NCBI GenBank assembly: GCA_963204745.1
Contig: CAUJHF010000030.1
Location: 36,434-100,433, forward strand
DNA: 64,000 nucleotides
Direction: 5' to 3'
DNA from: Pseudomonadota bacterium
GTDB taxonomy: Bacteria; Pseudomonadota; Gammaproteobacteria; Steroidobacterales; GCA-2729495
A program made the translations under genes and the position numbers. Under the pieces are notes generated by a model, which was not told the DNA's origin, made no database searches, and saw nothing but the letters and a program-made list of their open reading frames with translations. Shown piece by piece: positions 57,698-64,000 of the stretch (the stretch's first letter is position 1; every line of letters begins with the position of its first letter).

Positions 57698-59458
57698 TCA
57701 GTGGCAGCGCTTGCAACTCTCCAGCTGAGCGAGCCGCTGGGCCCGGCCAATCGCCGGGCCCGGAGGCCATGCGGCGCTGTGACACGTGGCGCACTGTTCC
57801 TGCCGCTCCACGACCAGCCGGTGCGCTTGCGTGAAATGCCAGAACCCCGGCGCTTCCTGCCGGATGCGCGATGCGAGCGTTCGTGTGTCGGCCGGGGCCG
57901 GTGGCGCGTCCGGCAATAGCGCGGTTGCCGGCGCGTCCTGTCGACGCTCTTGCGTCAGCGCGATCTGTGCTGCCGCGGTACGCCCCGCGATGCGCCCGAT
58001 GAGCAACGAGGGTCCGAGAAAAGTGCCGCTACCGCCGTGACTGCCATTGATTCCGGCGATACCGGTGACCTCTCCAGCGGCATAGAGTCCGGTTATCGGG
58101 CGTCGGTCACGGTCCAGCGCGCGCGCATCGTGATCGATAACGATACCGCCCATGCTCTTGCGTGTCATGGGGTACAACCTGATCGCGTAAAACGGCGGTT
58201 CGGTGAGCGATGGCACTGCCCCTCCGGACACGCCCGGCCCGAAACGACCGAAATCCTCGTCGCTGCCCCGAACAACAAAACCGTTGTAGCGCTCGACAGT
58301 GCTGACCAGGGCATCGGCCGGCAGTCCGGTGGCGACGGCCAGCGCGCCGATGCTGTCCGCGCGCTTGACGAGCCGCGGGTTGTCCATGATCTCGGCAGCG
58401 ATAGTCTGGCTGTTGAGCCAGGGGCCGCCGCGGATCATGAGTTGGGAGCGCCCCGCGGCATCGAACAACAGCCAGTACGCAGGCGGAGAGCGCGCCATGA
58501 CCAGCGACTCGATCACCTTGGAGGGCGCCGATTCGTTGACGAAGCGCCGCCCATGGTCGTCGACCATGATTGCTGCAGGGTTCAGCACCAGCAGTCCGCG
58601 TCGGCCTGACGGATCGCGCGGGTTGGGCAGCCCCGTCACATAGACGAGCTGGCGGTCCATGCGGGTCAGCGCGGCACCAGCCGCCGTGGCGAGTCCCAAG
58701 CCACTTCCAGTCGCGAACTCGCCAGAACCGACATACAGCGGATCGGGTATCGCCCGGCCTGCTGGCCAGTGGGCGCGCACCATCTCGTCATTACTCTCGA
58801 AGCCGCCGGTCGCGAGCACCACCGCCGGAGCGCGCAGGGTCAAGCTGCGCCCGGTGCGCAGATCACGGGTGACCACCCCGGCAATACCGCGGGTATCACG
58901 CAACAAGCGGGTCGCCTCGCGGTTCCAGACAAAGGTGATGGAGTCCCGGGACAGCGCTTCGCGCAGCATCGGGAGCACGGCATTCACTGCTCCGCCACGC
59001 GTCAGGTGAAAGCGCGGCACCGAATCCTCCGCGTTCGGCAGGATCATCGCGAACTCGACACCCTTGGCCCTGAGCCAGTCATGCACCTCGGTGCGCGACG
59101 CCTCGACATAGCGGCGCACCCAATACTCGTCGGCATCCTCGCCCCACGCCATGATGTCGCGAATCGCGAGTTCCGGATCGTCGCGGAACCCGTTTTTCTC
59201 CTGCAAGGGCGTGCCGACGAAGGAGAAGCCACTGGCCAGAACCGCGTGACCGCCGCCGACGGAATTGGCATCCACCACGACCACGCGTGCGCCGCCATCG
59301 CTGGCTTCCAGCGCTGCAGCGAGACCGCCAATCCCGGCACCGATGACGACGACATCGGCATCCTGCGGCGCCATCTCGTGTGCGGCACAGCTGCCGGAAA
59401 ACAGCCCCGCCGCGGACAGCGCCGCCGTAAATGCAATGCTTCTCGAACTGGCGCGCAC
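57698..59458 (-). CDS. Exported flavocytochrome: fumarate-reductase-type flavoprotein with two C-terminal heme sites
   Basis: A 586-residue protein. GTG 59458 has AGGGAGGG in front. Signal with lipobox-like FSGSC, so lipoprotein or Sec export. FAD-binding domain: DADVVVIGAGIGGLAAALEASDGG, and the C-terminal FAD helix AGEVTGIAGINGSHGGSGTFLG; MTRKSMGGIVIDHDARALD matches the reductase family with catalytic Arg near the C-terminal substrate site. The tail has CATCH at 556-560 and CKRCH at 582-586, the last five residues. Canonical flavocytochrome c and urocanate-type reductases carry hemes at the N terminus, so this order is unusual. Substrate unknown. Confidence 0.85.
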   Translation of the reverse strand: MRASSRSIAFTAALSAAGLFSGSCAAHEMAPQDADVVVIGAGIGGLAAALEASDGGARVVVVDANSVGGGHAVLASGFSFVGTPLQEKNGFRDDPELAIRDIMAWGEDADEYWVRRYVEASRTEVHDWLRAKGVEFAMILPNAEDSVPRFHLTRGGAVNAVLPMLREALSRDSITFVWNREATRLLRDTRGIAGVVTRDLRTGRSLTLRAPAVVLATGGFESNDEMVRAHWPAGRAIPDPLYVGSGEFATGSGLGLATAAGAALTRMDRQLVYVTGLPNPRDPSGRRGLLVLNPAAIMVDDHGRRFVNESAPSKVIESLVMARSPPAYWLLFDAAGRSQLMIRGGPWLNSQTIAAEIMDNPRLVKRADSIGALAVATGLPADALVSTVERYNGFVVRGSDEDFGRFGPGVSGGAVPSLTEPPFYAIRLYPMTRKSMGGIVIDHDARALDRDRRPITGLYAAGEVTGIAGINGSHGGSGTFLGPSLLIGRIAGRTAAAQIALTQERRQDAPATALLPDAPPAPADTRTLASRIRQEAPGFWHFTQAHRLVVERQEQCATCHSAAWPPGPAIGRAQRLAQLESCKRCH

Positions 59459-59615
59459 CGATCCCTCCCTCTATGCAGGGGCAATATTACAGGAACGATG
59501 TCAGAATCCCGGTTGCGCAATCGCCGTGCACGCGGAGAGATGGAGTCGCAGCCGGGCACGGGTTAAGTCGCTGAACGATCAGGCAGCGGCGGGTACCGGT
59601 TTCTCGTGGACGCCA

Positions 59616-59650
59616 CAAACAAGAAACCCGCCGCAGCGGGTTCCTGTTTG
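59616..59650 (-). terminator. Intrinsic terminator after a PEP-CTERM-like coding tail
   Basis: AACCCGC (59625-59631) and GCGGGTT (59636-59642) enclose CGCA; the flanks CAAACAAG and CCTGTTTG extend the symmetry imperfectly. On the reverse strand the stem is followed by TTTCTTGTTTG, a T-rich run. It begins about 16 bases after the stop codon of the truncated reverse-strand coding tail, as expected for its former terminator. Confidence 0.7.
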
Positions 59651-59665
59651 GCCAGTTGGTTGCTG

Positions 59666-59745
59666 CTAGCTGCTGATCTTCCTGCGCATCACGCCCATCA
59701 GGCCGAGGGCGGAGCCGAACAGCCTGGAAGCCCCAGCGTCCACGC
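59666..59745 (-). pseudogene. Vestige of a PEP-CTERM protein C terminus
   Basis: The reverse strand reads GASRLFGSALGLMGVMRRKISS followed by TAG (59668-59666). A hydrophobic helix ending in an Arg-Arg-Lys cluster just before the stop is the sorting-signal tail of PEP-CTERM proteins (anchor PEP motif, helix, basic end). A frame break a few codons upstream (reading TLGLPGC in the neighbouring frame) suggests an indel. No upstream ORF of credible length is attached. Only the tail survives. Confidence 0.6.
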
Positions 59746-59880
59746 CACAAAATGGTTCCTTCCGTACGACGCATCATGCCAATGAAACGAATATCTGATT
59801 GCAGGACCAACGCTGTCTACATAGCGTCTGTACGGCGAGCGCACCCAGACACGAGCATTCGCAAGTTACTGACCAGATCG

Positions 59881-62023
59881 GTGGTGATGGGTAGAGTTGA
59901 ACGACAGGCCTGCTCGTCATCGAACCGCCGGACGCTCGGCAGCTGGCGACGGACCAGGCACACCGAGACTACGTGTGACGAACGCGTCCACGGCAGTGAA
60001 AAGCTTCAGGCGTTCCGGGCCGCGCATGACTGAATGATCGGCGCCTTCCAGTTCAACGTATTCGTACGCCTTCCCTGCCCGGTCCAGTGCTTTGACCATA
60101 TCGGTAGTCTGCTGGATGGGTACGGCCCGGTCTTTGGTCCCGTGCGCCAGTAGCACCGGCACCTGGATGCGCCTGGCGCCATTCACTGGCGAGTTTTCTT
60201 CCAGTGAATTCCGGTCTTTCCAGCCATCGCCAATGTGTCTGGTAATGATACGGGCGTTGAGGTATCTGCGCCTGGAGCTGAGGAAATCGCGCAAATCACT
60301 GAGACCGGCGATGCTGACAACGCAGGAATACAGAGCGGGCTCCTTTACGGCGCCCATCAGCGCTGCGTAACCCCCGTACGACCAGCCGACGATGCAGATA
60401 TGTTTCGGGTCGGCGATGCCCTCTGCAGCCAGCCAGCGCGTGCCATCGGTGACGTCGTCCTGCATCGCCTGGCCCCACTGCCGGTGGCCCGCTCCCTGAA
60501 ACTCATTGCCGTAGCCGGATGAGCCCCGGTAGTTCATCTGCAGCACCGCGTAGCCCCGACTCGTAAACATCTGGACCAGCGTGTCAAACGAGGAAAAATC
60601 GCGGGCGCCAGGGCCACCATGCGGCATTACGATGGCTGGCAACGGGCTCTCCGGGCGAGCAGTTGTGACACCAGCTGGCAGGCTCAGGTATGCGGGTATC
60701 TCCAGGCCGTCTCGCGCCAGGTAGCTGGTGGCTCGCATAGCGGCCAGCGGGAGCTTGTTCAACTTCGGATAAGCGTAGGCAAAATACTGAAGGCCTTTGG
60801 TCTCCCGGTCGTACAGGTAATAGCGGCCAGGCAGATCGGGAGATTCGGCGTAAAAGATCACCTTGCGATAGTCCGTGCTCCAGCTGTTGACGTACAGGTG
60901 CTCCGCTCCGATCCGCAACCGTACATCCTCGAAAAGAGCGCCGACCTGGGGGTCGAGCCAGTGCACCCTGCTTTCCGCGACGGTATATCCAACGCCGACG
61001 ATGTGGCGCCGAGATGGATCGAATATGAGATGGTCTATATCCACCTCGGGGTTGAGGTAGACCTTTTCCACGAATGTCCGGGTACTAAAGCGGTAACGGT
61101 ACAAGCCCGTCGTACTGCCTTCATGATTGGAGCGTACCCATGCGACGTCCGGATCATCCCGGTCGAAAAGTACAGGAGACAAATGTGCGCCGTCATCCAG
61201 CGGGTGTTCCCAGAGTACCTCCCAATCCTTGCCATCCGGCGTGCGATACAGGTACCGCTCGAGCATCTCCTGGTCGTCAAGGGAATACGCAAGACGCGGG
61301 CGTCCTTGCTGGTCCGCCGTCCAGTCAACGACGTCCCTCATGCCACTCTTCACCAGTGCACGTCGGGCTGTGAATACGTTCACACGGTAAATATGCGGCC
61401 GGCTATTATCTTGTGCGTTGAACTGCATCAGGATGTGCTTCGGGTCGTCGGGCAGGAAATCAACGATCCGATCCGCGATCTGCACCACGTCCTCGCGTAG
61501 CCCGCTCTTGCTCAGCCGGCGCGGCGGCACCAGGAACTTGATGTCGGAACCGTCGGGATTGATGCCAAACAGTCGGGTTTCGACGCTGGCGATACCATAG
61601 CGCCGGTCGGCAAACGAAAGACTGACCAGCAATCTCTCGTCGGACTTCCAGTGGAGCCAGTTGACTTCCATTTCCTTTGGACTTGCAACGACCGGCTTCG
61701 ACGCCCCGATATTGTCGAGGTCATAGATGACCAGCATGTATTGCCCGTTGATGAAGGTCTTGGTCGCAACGTACCGGCCGCCCGGTGAGATTTCGACACC
61801 TGCAACCTCGGGAAGGGCAGCGAACAGGCTGGCATCGGGGGCAGCCATGGCGCCCTGAAGGTGCAGGCAGAGCACTAGGCCAGCGAGTGCAACAATACAT
61901 GTCCGAGTCATGCATCTTCCCCCGAAGTACCAGGCACGGATGGGGAATCAATATACCAGCCCCGATCGAACCGGGTTATCACCCAAGCGATTGAATGGAT
62001 GGCGGTGATGGGTAAGTTGAACT
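59881..62023. repeat. Short direct repeats flanking the S9 peptidase gene
   Basis: GGTGATGGGTAGAGTTGAAC at about 59884-59903 and GGTGATGGGTAAGTTGAAC at about 62004-62022 are direct, near-identical, and lie just outside the peptidase gene on either side. They could be remnants of a duplication, of recombination, or of a dispersed repeat family. The entry marks the span; only the ends are repeats. Confidence 0.5.
59917..61911 (-). CDS. S9-family prolyl oligopeptidase-type peptidase, exported
   Basis: A 664-residue protein. Signal peptide 1-23 (LAGLVLCLHLQGAMA). The N-terminal beta-propeller (about 35-400) contains PEVAGVEISPGGRYVATK and WLHWKSDERLLVSLSF. The C-terminal alpha/beta-hydrolase has Ser in GWSYGGYAALMG, Asp in LAHGTKDRAVP and His in EGADHSVMR, the S9 triad, plus PHGGPGARDFSSFD at the oxyanion region. 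Likely a periplasmic dipeptidyl- or acylaminoacyl-peptidase. It lies between direct repeats in a scarred region but its codon usage looks like the rest. Confidence 0.92.
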   Translation of the reverse strand: MTRTCIVALAGLVLCLHLQGAMAAPDASLFAALPEVAGVEISPGGRYVATKTFINGQYMLVIYDLDNIGASKPVVASPKEMEVNWLHWKSDERLLVSLSFADRRYGIASVETRLFGINPDGSDIKFLVPPRRLSKSGLREDVVQIADRIVDFLPDDPKHILMQFNAQDNSRPHIYRVNVFTARRALVKSGMRDVVDWTADQQGRPRLAYSLDDQEMLERYLYRTPDGKDWEVLWEHPLDDGAHLSPVLFDRDDPDVAWVRSNHEGSTTGLYRYRFSTRTFVEKVYLNPEVDIDHLIFDPSRRHIVGVGYTVAESRVHWLDPQVGALFEDVRLRIGAEHLYVNSWSTDYRKVIFYAESPDLPGRYYLYDRETKGLQYFAYAYPKLNKLPLAAMRATSYLARDGLEIPAYLSLPAGVTTARPESPLPAIVMPHGGPGARDFSSFDTLVQMFTSRGYAVLQMNYRGSSGYGNEFQGAGHRQWGQAMQDDVTDGTRWLAAEGIADPKHICIVGWSYGGYAALMGAVKEPALYSCVVSIAGLSDLRDFLSSRRRYLNARIITRHIGDGWKDRNSLEENSPVNGARRIQVPVLLAHGTKDRAVPIQQTTDMVKALDRAGKAYEYVELEGADHSVMRGPERLKLFTAVDAFVTRSLGVPGPSPAAERPAVR

Positions 62024-62075
62024 ACCGACCTCGGCATCATGAGGGCGACTTTGCAAAACTAACTCATTGATTGAT

Positions 62076-62100
62076 TGGCGCGCCCGGAGAGATAGATTCG
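62076..62100 (-). other. tRNA-3'-end-like fragment (first copy)
   Basis: Read on the reverse strand it is CGAATCTATCTCTCCGGGCGCGCCA: a T-arm-like CGAATC, an acceptor-like CGGGCGC and GCCA at the 3' end, as in arginine tRNAs whose acceptor begins GCGCCCG. No D arm or anticodon arm is found upstream, so it is a fragment, not a gene. Integrases that use tRNA 3' ends leave such copies; that origin is inference. Confidence 0.4.
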
Positions 62101-62204
62101 CGGCCGGGTACGGCCGCTCACCCCTGCGGGGCAGCCTGCGGCTGTCCAAAACTGCTCTGCAGTTTTGTCGAACTGGGGAGTTCTCACCGGGTCTCTGGAC
62201 ACTG

Positions 62205-62246
62205 GTAAATAAAAAGGACCCGCTTGTGCGGGTCCTTTTTATTTAC
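62205..62246. terminator. Strong bidirectional intrinsic terminator
   Basis: A perfect inverted repeat with 19-base arms: GTAAATAAAAAGGACCCGC (62205-62223) and GCGGGTCCTTTTTATTTAC (62228-62246) around TTGT. The GC stem GGACCCGC/GCGGGTCC is flanked by an A tract on one side and a T tract on the other, so transcripts from either direction would end here. It lies between two tRNA-3'-end-like fragments and no complete gene ends at it. Confidence 0.85.
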
Positions 62247-62285
62247 TGGCGCGCCCAGAAGGAGAAACTTCGAACTCCCTTCTGG
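62247..62285 (-). other. tRNA-3'-end-like fragment (second copy) with a stem
   Basis: On the reverse strand it reads CCAGAAGGGAGTTCGAAG.. then CTCCTTCTGGGCGCGCCA. GAAGG and CCTTC pair, TTCGAA lies in the loop and the end is TGGGCGC-GCCA, so the T arm plus acceptor 3' strand of an arginine-type tRNA is imitated, but the loop is enlarged to 15 bases. Together with the copy at 62076 it suggests repeated use of a tRNA end as a recombination target. No intact tRNA is present. Confidence 0.4.
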
Positions 62286-62349
62286 ACACGTTAGCCGACT
62301 GGAATACCTACCTTGAACAGCATGCGCCTTCCTACCGGGAGACGCGGCG

Positions 62350-62545
62350 ATGGGGAACATAGGCGGCAATGTCCCACCGTATCAGGATGTTAGCACCCGG
62401 CAGGCCGAGGACGCTCCGGCTCCCTTTTCCCTTCGGCTGACCTTTGAGGAACGGGCGGCGCTGGAACAGGCTGCCGGGGATATGCCGCTCGGGGCCTATA
62501 TCCGCGACCAAGTCCTCCGGGACGGGACGGCCCGTGTTGATTTCC
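62350..62545 (+). pseudogene. Truncated MobC/ribbon-helix-helix-like mobilisation protein gene
   Basis: ATG 62350 with GGGAGA ahead opens a frame whose residues 27-60 (FSLRLTFEERAALEQAA..MPLGAYIRDQVL) resemble the N-terminal DNA-binding part of plasmid mobilisation (MobC-type) proteins. After TAR at about 62535 the frame runs into sequence that looks like the end of an insertion element (62535-62560) and stops at 62595 without family sequence. The gene is therefore cut by an element insertion. The assignment rests on pattern only. Confidence 0.5.
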
Positions 62546-62554
62546 ACCCAATAT

Positions 62555-64000
62555 TGACCCGGGGGGGGTGCGGACAGAACCTTGGACTGGTTTAGGTTGC
62601 ATATCCGAGGTTCGCGCGGTACTCCATTGGACTGCGTGAACCCAGTGAGATTTTGATCCGCTCTTCGTTGTACCAGCGAATGTACGAGTCAACCTCAGCG
62701 ATGAAGTGCTCGATGGTCGTGGTCTGCCAGCTCCCTGGGTAGAACAGCTCATTCTTCAAACGGCCGAAGAAGCCCTCACATGCAGCATTGTCTGGGGAGC
62801 AGGCCTTGCGGGACATCGAGCGAATCAGGCGTGCACCATCAATTCGAGACAGCCAGCCCGGCCATCGATAGTGGGCGCCGCGATCAGAGTGCACGATGGG
62901 TCGGTCAGGGCCGTTGGCAACCGTCTCGATGGCCGTGTCGAGCATGGTGTTCACGAGTTCAGCGTCTGGCGTTGTACTCAGCGACCAGCTGACGACCAGA
63001 CCGTCGAAGCAGTCGATGATCGGTGACAGGTACACCTTGCCGGCCGGGATATGGAACTCCGTAATGTCGGTGAGCCACTTCTGATTTGGCGCGGCCGACC
63101 GGAAGTCGCGATTGATCAGATTCTCCGGCGCAGGACTGATCTCGCCCAGGTACGAGCCGTACCGGCGCCGCTTTGGCGTGGCAGCGATTAAGTTCTCCTG
63201 CTTCATCAGGCGCCGCACAACCTTCTCCGAGAGGGAGATGCACATCCGTCGCAACGACGCGTGCATCCTGCGGTAGCCGTAGCAACGACGATTCCTCTCG
63301 AAGATCTCGGCGAGTGTGCGGCGCACGTCGACATACCGGTCCCCGAGGCGAATCTGGCCACGGTGGTAGAAATAGGAGCTGCGCGCCAGGTCCAGCGCCG
63401 CCAGCAGTTCCTTGACGGCATGAACCGGTCTCAGGGCATCAACCAGCATCGTCTTCTCCCGATTGGTCAGGAGCTGCAGGTTGACGCCCAGGTCTTTTTT
63501 TATGATTTCGTTGGCCTTTTTCAGCAGGTCGTGTTCGAGCTGAAGTCGTCGCAGCTCGCCTTTCAGCGCTGCCAGTTGTTGCTCCACCTGGGCCTTGTCC
63601 GGGTCGGCCGGCGGTTTGCTTTGGCGTTTCATCGATGCAGGCGCCTCTCGACCGAGTAGCTGATTCTTCCAGTTGTACAAGGTTTCCCTCGAGACGCCTA
63701 GATCCTGCGCGATGGCCCGCGCCTTCCCCTGCCGCGTACAGAGGGCAATCACGGCTTCTTGCTTTACCTCTAGGGGGCTCGGTACTGCGCGACTGCGCCC
63801 GACACTGCGCTGACAGAGTTCCGGATGCCGCTCGTAAATCCAGCTCCGCAACACCGACCGGCAGGGATAGCCCAGCACTTTCCGGGTGAAATCGATGCAG
63901 CGTCCATGGTGGAGAAAATGAGCCACAGCAGCCTCCTGCTGTGCCATCGAGTACTTCGGTGCACGGTGAAATCCCTTCGCAAGGTCGCCTCGCCGCTCGT
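62555..64000 (-). mobile_element. IS3-family insertion sequence, incomplete at the window edge
   Basis: Contains a single-frame transposase and a G-rich end (TGACCCGGGG at about 62555) at its left side; the other end is outside the window, so terminal repeats and target duplication cannot be checked. It is inserted in, or next to, the mobilisation-like gene at 62350. The exact boundary may be anywhere from 62535 to 62560. Confidence 0.75.
62592..64000 (-). CDS. IS3-family transposase, fused single ORF, 5' end outside the window
   Basis: The frame is open from 62592 past ATG 63947 to the window edge (K-G-F-H-R-A-P-K-Y-S precedes that Met), so the true start is probably beyond 64000. N-terminal HTH segments (VLGYPCRSVLRSWIY and ARAIAQDLGVSRETLYNWKNQLLG), then a coiled-coil leucine zipper (AALKGELRRLQLEHDLLKKANEIIKK), the HTH_21 region and the rve integrase core with DDE residues in WLTDITEF, IVHSDRG and CEGFFGRLKNE. 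Usually IS3 elements make this from two overlapping frames with programmed -1 frameshifting; here it is one continuous frame, as in a few subgroups. Confidence 0.9.
   Translation of the reverse strand, partial: ERRGDLAKGFHRAPKYSMAQQEAAVAHFLHHGRCIDFTRKVLGYPCRSVLRSWIYERHPELCQRSVGRSRAVPSPLEVKQEAVIALCTRQGKARAIAQDLGVSRETLYNWKNQLLGREAPASMKRQSKPPADPDKAQVEQQLAALKGELRRLQLEHDLLKKANEIIKKDLGVNLQLLTNREKTMLVDALRPVHAVKELLAALDLARSSYFYHRGQIRLGDRYVDVRRTLAEIFERNRRCYGYRRMHASLRRMCISLSEKVVRRLMKQENLIAATPKRRRYGSYLGEISPAPENLINRDFRSAAPNQKWLTDITEFHIPAGKVYLSPIIDCFDGLVVSWSLSTTPDAELVNTMLDTAIETVANGPDRPIVHSDRGAHYRWPGWLSRIDGARLIRSMSRKACSPDNAACEGFFGRLKNELFYPGSWQTTTIEHFIAEVDSYIRWYNEERIKISLGSRSPMEYRANLGYAT

Larger units (their letters stand above)
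59459..59916. other. About 460 bases without an intact gene: terminator, PEP-CTERM-like tail, short repeats
   Basis: The stretch holds a repeat-like segment at 59531-59562 related to 62083-62113, an intrinsic-terminator hairpin at 59616-59650, the frame tail RRKISS with stop at 59666-59668, and the repeat at 59881-59904 whose near copy is at 62001-62023. No start-to-stop protein is supported. It is the left flank of the S9 peptidase and shows the same kind of scarring seen on its right flank. Confidence 0.55.
61912..62349. other. About 440 bases: repeats, tRNA-3'-end-like fragments and a bidirectional terminator
   Basis: Contains the right copy of the peptidase-flanking repeat (about 62004-62022), a segment TGGCGCGCCCGG at 62076-62087 followed by GAGAGATAGATTCG, the 62083-62113 repeat related to 59531-59562, a hairpin AAAACTG/CAGTTTT near 62150-62168, the terminator at 62205-62246, and a second TGGCGCGCCCA at 62247-62257 joined to GAAGG..TTCGAAC..CCTTC. 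No protein is supported. The TGGCGCGCC plus TTCGAA combination resembles the reverse complement of a tRNA 3' end. Confidence 0.55.

Noticed and set aside
62247..62285. An intact tRNA gene
   Set aside because: Only T-arm and acceptor-like halves are present, with an enlarged loop and no anticodon or D arm.

Overview
The window is a GC-rich chromosomal segment with dense, short-spaced genes on both strands. The gene content (RlmI, MscL, two-component system beside a Do protease, quinol NO reductase with an NsrR-type regulator, Pit/DUF47, PEP carboxylase, RND efflux, cyclic-di-GMP proteins, and a REP-like repeat of the Pseudomonas/Xanthomonas type) points to a free-living, respiring gammaproteobacterium. 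I cannot place it below class from sequence alone.

Layout. 1-8.3 kb: a lipoprotein end, rlmI-mscL, a HerA/DUF87-type ATPase, then Do protease, response regulator and histidine kinase in one direction, followed by about 0.5 kb of structured non-coding DNA. 8.3-11.2 kb: a lipoprotein-type Rossmann protein, a TPR protein ending in a 2OG-Fe(II) oxygenase domain, and a DNA glycosylase. 11.3-15.1 kb: OsmC, cupin, qNOR and NsrR, with a perfect inverted repeat over the qNOR promoter. 15.2-20.2 kb: cupin, PPOX-like protein, a Rieske/FAD-desaturase pair resembling carotenoid desaturase/methylases, and an LLM flavin oxidoreductase next to the wreck of a paralogue. 20.2-27.2 kb: Pit/DUF47, a large secreted beta-propeller/Ig-repeat/dockerin-like protein, MBL hydrolase, zinc alcohol dehydrogenase and a frameshifted DUF1838 gene.

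27.2-42.4 kb: membrane proteins, a 5'-truncated magnesium-type P-ATPase abutting the stump of a DUF2269 gene, a one-heme barrel-like protein, an operon DUF2779-membrane protein-TerC-Usp-ppc, an HI0933-type flavoprotein and a di-heme peroxidase. 42.6-49.7 kb: a compact five-gene operon of sulfide:quinone reductase-like protein, DUF2892, and a complete RND tripartite efflux pump. 49.7-59.5 kb: phosphoketolase, methyltransferase, an HD-GYP protein and a GGDEF-EAL protein each with one degenerate motif, VF530, DUF2141, a ribosome hibernation factor, a thioredoxin-fold protein, and a flavocytochrome with two C-terminal heme sites. 59.5-64 kb: a scarred region with a PEP-CTERM-like tail, an S9 peptidase flanked by short direct repeats, tRNA-3'-end-like fragments, a strong bidirectional terminator, a truncated mobilisation-like gene and an IS3-family transposase running off the edge.

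The window reads as housekeeping and stress-response chromosome with several recently decayed genes (LLM paralogue, DUF1838, P-ATPase/DUF2269, PEP-CTERM tail). No CRISPR array, rRNA or intact tRNA was seen. The most interesting functional unit is the SQR-DUF2892-RND operon; the most interesting single proteins are the flavocytochrome with a terminal heme motif and the TPR-2OG oxygenase.
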